The notes under the pieces are model-generated. The model had not been told where the DNA came from, did no database searches, and saw nothing but the letters and a program-made list of their open reading frames with translations. A stretch of 64,000 bases of DNA, taken from Eucommia ulmoides (Eukaryota > Streptophyta > Magnoliopsida > Garryales > Eucommiaceae). Below, piece after piece: positions 51,835 through 63,022 of the stretch (its first letter is position 1; each line of letters begins with the position of its first letter). Location of the stretch: NCBI GenBank assembly GCA_016647705.1, contig CM028334.1:682001-746000 (forward strand), in the 5' to 3' direction. Both the position numbers and the translations under genes were made by a program.

Positions 51835-53494
51835 CGGCTCGTTTATTTGAACGGAATGAAATGAGAGTGGAATAGAATGGAATGGAATGAAAGAAAAAAT
51901 GAAATGGAATTGTCAATAAAATCATTATTCTATTATCTTGTTTGGTTAATAAGGAATGAGGGCAGAAATTAAATAGTAAAATATAGTAAAATCCTCATTA
52001 TGCCCTTATGAAATTATTATTTCATTATCTTGTTTGATTGGTATGAAATGAGTGAAGAAATAAAATGAAATATAATAAAATTTTCATTACGCCCTTATTA
52101 CAAAATTTTATTATATTTCACTATTTCATGTAATTTTAAGTTTTTGTTCTCTAATTTCTGTTTCTATTCTCAATTTTCAGTTTCTATTCTCTAATTTCTT
52201 TTTCTGTTCGCAATTTTCAGTTTTCGTTCTCAATTTTTCGTTCTCTAATTTTCTGTTAATGTTCTCAATTTTCAGTTTATATACTCAATTTTTTTTTTTT
52301 TTTTCTCAGTTTTCAGCTTATGTTCTTAATTTTCAGTTTTTGTTCTCTAAGACCCCGTTTGGTAACAGTTTCCATTCCAGAAATTTCCATCCAATTCCCA
52401 AATTTTTGGGAATTCTGTTTGGGAATAGCGTTTGGTAATTTTTGTTTCCGTTTTCATTTCATTCCCATTTGAGAATTGTGCCCACTTTTTTCTTAAGAAA
52501 TGAGAAACAAAAAAAAGTTGTTTCTCATTATTCTCATTTCATTCCCAAAACACACAGTCACTGTTCACCCGCTAGCCGACCACCGTTCGCCGCCGGCGGC
52601 GGCGGCCATCTCCGGTGACCGTCGCAGGTTACTTTCCGGTCACTTCCGGCCGCCGACCATTGTTACCCACCCGCCACCGCTGTCCTACCGTTGTAGGCGC
52701 CGGCGCCATTGCTTTCCAACCACCGCCGTTCGGCAGTCGCCGGCACTGGAGCCACCACTGTCCGGCCGTCGCCGGTGCCAGAGCCACTGCCGTCGGCCTT
52801 CGCCGGCGCCGGAGCCACCGCCGTCCGACCAAAACAAAAAAAAAAAAAAAAATTAAGATAAAATCGTTACCAAACACAATTCTCTTCCTAAAACAAAAAA
52901 AAAAAAAAAAAAAAAAAAAAATTATCGTTACCAAACGCGATTCTACTCCCAAGAATAAAACAAAATTTTCATCCCATTCCATCCTATTCCCATCCCACTG
53001 CTGGAATGGAAACAAAAACGGTTACCAAACACCACCTAAATTATTGTTTTTATTCTCAATTTTTAGTTTAAGTTCTCAATTTTTTGTGTTTTGTTCTTAA
53101 TTTTCATTTTTTTTTTCTTAATTTTCAGTTTTCGTTCTCAATTTTATGTTCTCTAATTTTATATTTTTATTCTCAATTTTCAGTTTATGTTCTCAATTTT
53201 CTGTTTCTGTTCTCAATTTTTTATTTCTATTCTCAATTTTTTGTTCTCTAATTTCTATTAATGTTCTCTAATTTTTATTTTTGTTCTTAATTTTTAATTT
53301 TTGTTCTCAATTTTCAAGGGCTTAAATATAAGGGCTATTATGTAATTTAGGATGTTGATTCCATTGAATTGGAATCTCATTCCATCCTATTTCATTCCAA
53401 TGATGATTCTATTGGAGAACCAAACAACGAAATAGGAATCGAGAGTATAATGCAATTTCATTTCGTTCTCGATTCCGTCTAACGAAACATGCCG
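51835..53494. mobile_element. TIR element A with TTCTCAATTTTCAG minisatellite
   Basis: Ends CGGCTCGTTTATTTGAACGG and CCGTCTAACGAAACATGCCG, flanked by TTA on both sides (51832-51834, 53495-53497). Most of the inside is a degenerate tandem array of about 20-bp units built on TTCTCAATTTTCAGTTTTTG. A 686-bp MITE (52351-53036) is inserted, so the element proper is about 1 kb. Its sister copy is at 54123-55169. Non-coding. Confidence 0.7.
52351..53036 (-). mobile_element. PIF/Harbinger-like MITE, family 'GTTTGGTAACCG', copy 3
   Basis: Ends GACCCCGTTTGGTAACAG and CGGTTACCAAACACCACC, flanked by TAA (52348-52350 and 53037-53039). Opposite orientation to copies 1 and 2. The centre is a CCG-rich block (about 52560-52830) that gives Pro/Arg-rich chance frames. 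Nested in element A. Confidence 0.75.
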
Positions 53495-53619
53495 TTAAAG
53501 TGCATTTCCCCATATCAACCCAGTGCATTTAAGATTATACCCCCAAAATATGCCGTTAAACCCTATTTGATAAGGAAAAAGATACCTCTCCCTGCCAATC
53601 GGACTAACATCTTTTGGTC

Positions 53620-54119
53620 CTTTCTCCAGAATTTAACTGCAATTTAAATTCTTAAACTTTATTTGAAAGTGTTTGTTACTCAAAAAATTAAAAAATTGAG
53701 CCAAATAGTGTTTTACTAATTTTTAATTTTTAGAGACAACATAATTACAAAACAATTACATTTACATACAATTTATCCAACAATTTATTTTTTATTACCT
53801 AGAATTAACTCTCAAATAATATTTTAGATTGCGTTGGTCTTCTAGCAGGGATATTTTTGTCATTTCATAACTTCACCAAACCTAAGATATTTTTTTAATA
53901 TTTTTCAAATAACAATTTATTTGAAAAATAAGAGAGAGAACTTGAATCGTTGTTAGGATAAAACGCCTTAAGTTAAATAGAGTAATGAAATAACGAAAAA
54001 CTCCCAATTCAAAACTCGATAGTTGAAAACAACCCATTTTTCGTCTAAAATTATTTTTAATTTTGTTGGTTTGAAACAACTGTGAAACTTGAGGGATTCA
54101 TTGTGCAGTTTGACAATCC
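53620..54119. other. AT-rich intergenic stretch
   Basis: No gene or clear element. Vocabulary (TTTTATTTGAAAAATAAGAGAG, AATAACG) resembles the spacer at 23.4-23.7 kb. Confidence 0.35.
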
Positions 54120-54122
54120 TTA

Positions 54123-55169
54123 CGGCTCGTTTAGTTGGACGGAATGGAATGAGGATGGAATGGAATGGAAGAAGTAATAGAATAAGAGAAGGAATGAAAT
54201 GGAATTGTCAATGGAATCGCTATTTCATTATCTTGTTTGGTTGGTATGGAATGAGAGAATGAATGAAATAGTGAAATATAGTAAAATTTCCATTATGCCC
54301 TTATGAAATTATTATTCTATTATCTTGTTTAGTTGATATGAAATGAGTGAAAAAATGTAATGAAATGTAATAAAATTTTCATTATGCCCTTATTACAAAA
54401 TTTTATTATATTTAACTATTCCATTTCTTCTCTCACTTTATTATATTTCACTATTCCATTCAATTTTAAGTTTTTGTTTTCTAATTTCTATTTTTGTTCT
54501 CAATTTTCAGTTTTTATTCTCTAATTTTTGTTTCTATTCGCAATTTTTAATTTTCGTTCTCAATTTTTTGTTTTCTAATTTTCTGTTTTTGTTCTCAATT
54601 TTCAGTTTTTGTTCTTAATTTTCAGTTTTTGTTTTCAATTTTCAGTTTCCATTCTCAATTTTCTGTTCTCTAAATTTCTATTTTTATTCTCAATTTTTAG
54701 TTTATATTCTTAATTTTCTGTTATCAATTTTCTGTTTTTATTCTTAATTTTCATTTTTTGTTCTCAATTTTTAGTTTTCGTTCTCAATTTTATGTTATCT
54801 AATTTTATGTTTATATTCTCAAAAAAAATTTTGTTCTTAATTTTTTGTTCTCAATTTCTGTTTCTATTCCCAATTTTCTGTTCTTTAATTTCTATTTATG
54901 TTCTCTAATTTTTGTTTCTGTTCTTAATTTTTAATTTTCGTTCTCAATTTTTAATGGCTTAAATATAAGGGTTATTATGTAATTTAGGATGTTGATTTCA
55001 TTAGGTTGAAATCCCATTCCACCCTATCTTAAATGGAATCTCATTCCACCCTATTTCATTCCAATAAAATCACAAAAGTGATTCTATTGGAGAACCAAAC
55101 AACAAAATAGGAATCAAGGGCGGAATGCGATTCCATTCTGCCCCCGATTCCGTCCAACTAAACATGCCG
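54123..55169. mobile_element. TIR element B, sister of element A
   Basis: Ends CGGCTCGTTTAGTTGGACGG and CCGTCCAACTAAACATGCCG are near-perfect inverted repeats, with TTA on both sides (54120-54122 and 55170-55172). Subterminal GGAATGGAATGGAA and TTCCATTC words match element A. The interior is the same TTCTCAATTTTCAG-type array. 1047 bp, non-coding. Confidence 0.75.
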
Positions 55170-55687
55170 TTAAGATCTACATAGGCACCCAATATATATA
55201 CTCTAGGTACAAAAAATATAAGGTTGTGCTTGGGTAAGGGATTTCTAGGTAGAATTTCATTTGATTAGAGGATTTTAAATGAGAAAAATACCAAATAATC
55301 TTGTTAAATCAAAAAATCTACAAGATAGTACATAATTATTATTTTTTGCACCAAATAGTCTCATTAAAAGCGCTAGATTGCATCAAATACTCCAAAATAT
55401 TATAAAATGACGATTTTACCTTTTTTCACTTCACTGTATGTTCATCACCCTCACAATTGCCGTCCTGCTCCAAGCTCATCTCTCTCTCTCGATCATTTTC
55501 CCATCTTCTTCTTCTTCTTGCGTCTTCTTCCTTCATCATTGTCTTTTCTCCACCGCCATCGTCGTCGTGTTCTCTTCTTGCCGTCTCCACTAGTCTCGTC
55601 GTCGTCTCTAGCCTCCACGAGCAGTGGCTCTCTATTGCTTTCTGTTTTCTATCATCTCTATTGCTGACTAGCAGGAGCAGGTAAGAA

Positions 55688-55689
<2 letters not shown>

Positions 55690-55728
<39 letters not shown>
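55690..55728. repeat. (CT)n microsatellite
   Basis: Pure CT run inside the large TIR element. Confidence 0.9.
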
Positions 55729-55816
55729 TTGTTTCATTCCAATTTCAGAAATTGAAATTAGGGATTTCGATTCAGAGTTCGTTAACAAATGATGTTCTCT
55801 CTAAAGATACTGATAC

Positions 55817-58266
55817 TGTCACAACCCGCCCCGGAACCTGTCATCCCGAGGCTGGCGTGACTACAACATGACATCACCAATGCCCAAACAACCAACTGAA
55901 AGACAATATGTTTCCACCACATAATAAAAACATTTAAATGAGGGACACACTCATCCCAAATTTATCCTAACAAACAGTATTCATCTATGAACATTTTACA
56001 GGTTCGTCTTGGACAGCTTCTCTCAAACACCCCTATGACTCCATCACGCAGCTCTACCTAGTGCCAGTAGGGGACCGACTTCTAGTTGTTGTACCTGCGA
56101 GTGTACTGCCTTCTTAGTAAAACATTTTTAAAATATTAATACGTTCCAAATATTTCCACAATTTAGTATGGATCAAACACAGGTATATAAGCAATGGAAA
56201 TAAGCGCTATAGATAAGTTCTAGCCAAATTCATCTTAGTATAAAATCATACCAATCATCATAATAAATAATATCAAATCAATCAATATACGTAACACACC
56301 ACATCTCAAGCACCAATCTCAAACACACACCTCCAACACACACACACTGGCCAGCCCTAATGATCGTTTTAACCTTACGATCGGGAGTTGCAACGGTACC
56401 GTAACATTCATAGGAATGCCTTCCTATGAAATATCCACACCCCTTTTTGGGGAGAAATATAATCTACACCCCTTATGTGGAGAAATATAATCCACACCCC
56501 TTACGGGGAGAACAACCATGGTATCGTAAAAAACAAATACAGCCTCATCAAAACACAACTCAATAAATATCATCTACTCAACATTGTCAAATCACCACGC
56601 CTACCACATTTCTACAAAACCCGCTTTTAAATTCAGAAATCATATTCCGCACTTTCTTTTAAAGAAACATCCGATTTTATCGAAACCATTTTTCCATCCT
56701 TTATTTTTAGAAAACCAGACATTTTTAGGAAAATAGATATTTCTTATTCTCTTCTTAAAACCACCATCTAATTTCACCAAATCTAGCGGAATTCATTTTT
56801 GGCTTTTTTTTCGAAATCTATCGAAGTCCAGTTACCAATTCATTTAAATCCTGCTTGATCCATATCATTTATAAATTCATACAGTTTAGGTAATCACAAT
56901 TTTCATCTCATATATATATATATATATATATAAAATAGTTTGGTAAGAAGACAGTACACTCACCTCGATCCCCGTTTTGCACAACTGACACTGTCCGCAC
57001 TCTATCTGGACGCCAGTGCCTGCGAACCTAATAGTGGCAGAGTCTAAATTTATATCTTATCTAAAATATCCTAATCATGTAATGCAGACCCTATTTTCCG
57101 AATCGTTACTAATTTTATGTACCACATACTTAAAACTAATTAGTTGTCACGAAATTATTATGATTTTAGGATTTATAACACTAATTAAAATTTAATTTAA
57201 CGAGAATTAAATAATCGATCGAAGCTTCACCTGTTTCCGAAACATTTGGCGACCACAAGATGGGTTTTGGATTTTCCTGGAGTGGTTTCCGCAATTTCCC
57301 TTCTTTTTTTTTTTTTCCTTTTTCTTTCTTCTTTGCGTCTATTGTTTCTGTTTCTTCTTCCTTCTTCCGACAGTGTCTGCCGCCGACCACTTCCTCGTTC
57401 CTCCTTTACCGACCGCCGGCGACCACCTTCCGTCCACCCACACCCTCACACACACTCACCAGCCAAACCAACGGTTATCCACATATACTCACGTCCAGTG
57501 AACAGTATACACACACACACACACGGTGGGATCAATAGGACACACACCCATATACGGCCGGATGAACAGGACACCCACACACCGAACACTCTGCTGAATC
57601 AACCGAGCTGAACCTTCTTCTCTTTCTCGGATTTCTGGTTTCACGTTTCTAACTCTCTCTCTCACTTCACTAATCGGCGGCCTCACCGTCGACGAAGACC
57701 CCTCCGGCGATCACATACACACACACACACGTCTTACCACTCCGCCGACGAACTGGACGGACCGACCGAACACCCACCTCACCAACCGGATGAACTCTCC
57801 ACCGGCTGAACCTTTTTCTCACCTAACCAACTCCGGCGACCTCCCCCACAACGATCACTCCCACCGGATGAGAAAAGCACCCCGGGGACTGCAACGATCA
57901 CGAAACACACATACTCGTACCTGAACGGCCGACCAAATGCTCCCCGGACGACCGGCGACGATCGCCCACCACCTTCGCCGAACCACCACCCTCTCTTCTG
58001 AAATTTGACGACGGCACCCTCACGAAGCTCGCCGTCGACCAAGCACACCACCCCACACGATCTCCGACCACCAAACACTCAGTGGACGTCCGAACCTACT
58101 GCCGGTCGATCCCCCTCTCTCTCTCTTTTCTCTCTTCTATGTTTCTGCTTCCTTTCCCGTTTTCTTTTTCTTTTTCTCCCGTATTCAGGCGTGTGTGTAT
58201 AGGTGTATATATATATATTCGGTGCTCTTTCCACGTGTCTCTTCCCTCGCTTATTTGCTTCCATGC

Positions 58267-58313
<47 letters not shown>

Positions 58314-58546
58314 TTGTCGAGAAGGAAGGAGGAAAAATTTTATAAAAAATTATAATAACCCCCCCCCCCCCCCATTTTCTTTAAGTTTTAGTTAAACCCA
58401 AAATCTAAAATTAATATTTTTTAAAATTACGAATTAACCCCTAAAATTTGAAATTAAACAATAAATGACACAGTCTATCCCGTTATTTTTAAATGTGTTA
58501 AAATACGACTTAAATTGTGCATATAAAAAAATATCAGGGTCTTACA
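55817..58546 (-). mobile_element. Solo LTR, probable Ty3/gypsy type, 2.73 kb
   Basis: On the minus strand it begins TGTAAGACCCTG and ends GGGGCGGGTTGTGACA, i.e. the TG...CA ends of an LTR. A perfect 5-bp duplication GATAC flanks it (55812-55816 and 58547-58551). No second LTR and no gag or pol lie between, so it is a solo LTR left by recombination. The ends resemble long gypsy-type plant LTRs. It contains AC/AT microsatellites, a C run, and CCGG-rich stretches; open frames in it are by chance. The intact duplication suggests a moderately recent insertion. Confidence 0.8.
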
Positions 58547-58925
58547 GATACAACCGTTGAAGCTGTACTCATAGAGGTTTTTCCTTATCTTTCTGAAAGA
58601 TCCACTACTACTACTTTTTCGATGGAGAAAGGTATTATTTTAGTCATGGCCTGGTGCCGTCAAATTATGATACTAGTAATTTTTAGGGTTGATTTGGATC
58701 GCGATTTTGTAATGATTTGGTTGATTAAGGTGGTATTTTTTAGGGTTTGTATTAATTTATTTGGATTGTGTTGGATTGAATTGTTTGAATTGTGTTGGAT
58801 TGAATTGTTTGGATTGATTTGGTTTATTTGACTGGAATTTAGGGTTCATTTGGTTGAATTGATTTGGTTTGTATTAATAAAAATCAAGCATATGAATGTA
58901 AGTTAAACGAATTATCAATTTAATG

Positions 58926-59096
58926 GGAAAATTTGAATGTAACACGACCTCGTGTTATATTCAACACGAGATCGTGTTGAATGTAACACGAATGTAAGAT
59001 CGATGAATTATCAATTTTAATGAAAAAAATAAAATGTAACACGATCTGAGATTGTATTGAATATAACACGACCTTCGTTTTGAATATAACACGAGG
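58926..59096. repeat. Inverted TTGAATGTAACAC cluster
   Basis: Alternating GTAACACGA.CTCGTGTTATATTC and AACACGAGATCGTGTTGAAT units in the right arm of the large TIR element. Same core words as the array at 37160-37615. Confidence 0.6.
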
Positions 59097-59979
59097 GGTA
59101 AAATCGTCACAAAAAAGGTAAAATGACTATTTTGTTACATATTTTTAAAAAAAGTGTATTTGATAGTTTTGTCTTCATATGAGAACTTCTTGGTAATTGT
59201 CCCATTTTAAAATCCTCTTTTGACAAATTTTTTGTTTGGGTTTTAGGAGGGAAGGAATTGTAAAATTCTTTCAAATCCCAAATTAAGGTGAAAAAAGGAT
59301 TTGGAAATCCCTTTGAAAGAGGTGAAATTTGACAAATCTTTTCTTCGTATTCGGTTGTTCGATCATTCTTCTTCATTGAAGCCGCCTTCGCTCGATCATT
59401 CTTGTTCGTCGTCTTCTTCTTCTTAGATCTTCGATCGTTCACTCCTTCCTCATGGTCCGTCGCTGCTGTAGGTTCGTCCTTCGTCACTGTTGCAAGTTCG
59501 TTGATCATCGTTGCTCAGGTTCGCCGTCCATTGATTCGTTGTCGATGATTTCAGGTTCGTCGATCGATCGATCTGCAAATATTGGTCGCCACCATTCGTC
59601 TCCGTCGTCATTGTCTTTTTTGTCGACTGTGATTTAGGTTTTGGACTTCGTTGACCAATGCAATTTCTTCTTCGTCGATTCCAATCAAAATCGGAATTGG
59701 AATCAATTTGGCTTTCGTTCTTATTTGTCGCAATTTCAGAATCGTTGACTGTTGTTTTGATTTCTTGTTCTTTTCGTTTTTTTTTAGAATTGTTCATTTT
59801 GTTCTTTTGAGAATTATTCAAACAAAGGATTTAGTAATTAGTAAATGATGAGATTTCGAAATTCCACATTATTTACCAAAATCCTTAAATTTGTCAAATC
59901 TTTTACCCAAACGCAACCTAATATTCCCCTAAATAAAACAAGAAAGAAAGAGAAGAATAAATCATCAACTACCCAAGAG

Positions 59980-60150
59980 GGTCAGTTCGGTTGGTATGAT
60001 CTTTCCTTGTTAACTAGGATTTGACCCTCCTAGGGAGAACTCCAAAAATAAAATATTGAATACACCAGACAGAAGTAGAAGAATGCGCCCTTAAAATTGC
60101 CTAAATAGATGATTAGTCGAGATACGCGTAAACTGATACCAAACATATTA
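59980..60150 (-). mobile_element. SINE-like element, decayed copy on the minus strand
   Basis: The minus strand carries AGTTTACGCGTATCTCGACTAATCATC and TTTTAAGGGCGCATTC, the conserved core of the 23.0-kb copy, followed by more diverged body sequence. Confidence 0.4.
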
Positions 60151-60386
60151 AAAAAAACAAAAAACAGCCGATCGAGTAATGATATAGATGTTTCACTTTG
60201 CTATTACCCAAAAAAGAAGGCCAAAAACAAAAGCAGAAACAATATACAGGGTTTTGCCATTAGTGTGAAACATTAGCTTCGACTGTCCAAAAAGAGAACA
60301 GAACAGAAAGAACTGAAAACAAAATGTTCCAAAATTTGCCTATCTGATATGCCAGTACTGCTCCATGTTAGCAAGAAACACTTCCA

Positions 60387-61168
60387 TCATTCCGACACTG
60401 TTCTAGGTTTCCCATTCCTCTGCCTGCATACATCAAATATATACACACGCGAGCGCGCGCATTAGTCACAGACCAATTTTCAAAAAATGAGAATTAGACG
60501 GTGTTTGGTTGCATGAAATTGGAGCCTTGGGAGTGAATGCGACGTATAAATCTGTTTATTTTCAATTCCAATACCCGATACTTCAATTTTGTGCTACCAA
60601 ATGCTGCCTTTATGTTTTTTTTTTCAGGCTCAGAACAAGAAGAAACTAACCAAAAAGAATCTTTCTTCTCTTGGGCAAGTAGTTCTTCGAAAGAAATATC
60701 AGAAAACTCGGTTTGTTCGTCTTCTTCGAGCTCATCGGATTTGGAATTTAGCTCCATGCATTCACCAATTTCAACCATCTTCAATAAGAGAGAGAAAGAG
60801 AGAGATTAACAGCTATAATCACAGAAAATTGAGAACAGAAACAGAATGGGAACAAAAAAAAATATAAGTTTCTGTTCCACTCCTAAATTTTAGAAGAAAT
60901 TTATGAGAAAATAACAAAAATGGGGTTTTGATACTTTGAACCCCTGAAGTTTGGCCATTATTTCACTTTGGTCCTCATTGTTGCAATTTGAACACACAAT
61001 AATACACTGAGTTTCCATAATCATTCCACTTCAGTCAAAATCAATAACTCCATTACAATTTCGGTTGACAAATAGTCAACCGCCGTGCACCCAACTATCT
61101 TTAAGGGGATTTTATGGGTCATTTTCAACCTTTTCCTTTCTCCCTTACAAATTTTATACAAAAAATCA

Positions 61169-61207
<39 letters not shown>

Positions 61208-62981
61208 GTTATGCGTATATTTTCTGAGTACTTGGGTGGGAAGGACAATGGAAGGGGAGGAGGTTGGAATTGCTCATAAGCCTCTTAAAAACAGTCAAGC
61301 GCATGGAAGGTGACTATCTTTTGTCCAAACCTGTAATGGGGATCATTTGCCTATTAAAAAAATTGTAATGGGGATAATGACTTGGACTGTAGTAGGATGA
61401 TTAAGAAACTTTAAGGTGTCATATGTTCAAATTGAAACCAAGGGGACCCAAGTGAGATTTTGGTCAAACTTCAGGGGTAGAAAGTGTCAAAACCCATAAC
61501 AAAATTGTTCCGTTCCAAGTTTTTTGGAAACAAAAACAAACATATGATATAATATAAACATCAAACAAACACCACCTTTGATTTCTCCATTATTTATCCC
61601 CACGCAACCAAAAGATTCAAGTTTTTACAATTAGGGTCCGTTTGGTTGCGCTTCAATTTGCAAATTGTAGTATTTTTCCAATTAGTTAGTTACCGAATTG
61701 TTATAGACAGTGTTTCGCTTCAATCACTTTCTATGTTCCGAGATTTCAAGAACAAATTTCTTCAAGAAGAACAAAAACAATTTCTATTTTTATTTTTTCA
61801 AGTTCTTACGGAAACAAAAACACTAGCTAAACACCACCTAATCCTCAATCGCTCGAATTGTATATAATGTATAGAGAATGTGTATATATATACGTACCTT
61901 TTTGTATGCCGGTGAGAGCTTAAGCTGTTGCTGAAGCCAGTTATATACAAAAGCATCCTCTTCTAATCTCTTTTGTTCTAATTCAAGCTTGTATATCTGA
62001 ATTAATTTTTTTTTAAAAAAAAAACAAAAAACACATTTCAAATCACACGAATAATAACGGGCCAAAATGCAATAAATTAACCGGGCTGGGCCCATCACCA
62101 ACCTGTTGGCGAATGCGGTCAAATGAAGAACGGTCTGCCTTGAAGAGAAGAGCCTTTGTTATGGTGAACTTACGTTGGATCGCCTCGGATCTATTTAGAA
62201 ATGATGAAATTAACAAAAATTATCATAAAATTAAGCTTACAAAACATTAATATTTTGTGGCACATCAGATGAAAGATTCGATTTTTATTTATTTTTTGTA
62301 AAAGATGAAAAACGGGCAAGATTGTATTTGAAACAACTAAAGACAAGAAATTAAAGTTAATAACCAAAAACATTTAGCGCATACTTGTGTTGTAACTCGG
62401 TTCTTGCCTCAACCAAGCAATTTACAAATTGTCCAACCTGCATCATCAAGAACACGAAAAATATAAATATACATATGTATATGTGTGTGTGTGTGTGGGT
62501 ATTTAAATAACGTTAATGCTACATAGTATTTTTCAAAAAATACAGGTGCATCTAATAAATGAGTCAACAATTTATTTTATTTTATTTTTTTGGAAAAAAA
62601 AAAACATAGAATGTTTGTATAACTATAATTATGTAGTTTTTAAGCTTACCATCTCGATTTTGAACTAGGGTTGTGTTTGGTTGCATGGAATTTGAGCCTC
62701 GGAATTGGAATTAGAAATCAATGATCGAAATTTTCAAATTTTTTTGCAATGTGTTCATTTCCAATTCCAATTCCGAAGAAAACAATTTCATGAAACCAAA
62801 CACTATTTAAGCCTTTCTCCCCTACTTCAAGCAAAAGGGTAACCATAGAACTTCCAACCCGATGAAGAACAAGTTAATTTTCACTATGGTTTTATAGACC
62901 GATAAATTTTCAGGCTTTTTCATTCAAATCAAATGTATTGCTCGAAAAGTCGGCCATGGCTGTTTTCAACAATCTCCTATG

Positions 62982-63022
<41 letters not shown>

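Larger units (their letters stand above)
55222..59918. mobile_element. Large TIR element carrying a solo LTR
   Basis: Ends GGTTGTGCTTGGGTAAGG and its inverse CTTTTACCCAAACGCAACC, flanked by TAA (55219-55221 and 59919-59921). Without the 2.73-kb LTR insertion the element is about 1.96 kb. Its arms contain CT-rich TTCTTCTTCTTCGTCGTC stretches and, near 58926-59096, inverted TTGAATGTAACACGA words. No transposase was recognised; a non-autonomous PIF/Harbinger-like element is likely. Confidence 0.55.

Noticed and set aside
52500-53100. Overlapping Pro/Arg-rich open frames on both strands
   Set aside because: They fall in the CCG-rich centre of MITE copy 3 and have no family resemblance; similar chance frames occur in copies 1 and 2.
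55407-55788. Ser/Leu-rich and Arg/Glu-rich frames near a CT repeat
   Set aside because: Simple-sequence translations inside the large TIR element; no family resemblance.
57181-58312. Several open frames of 60-120 codons on both strands
   Set aside because: All lie inside the solo LTR and reflect CCGG-rich and microsatellite sequence; none resembles a protein family.
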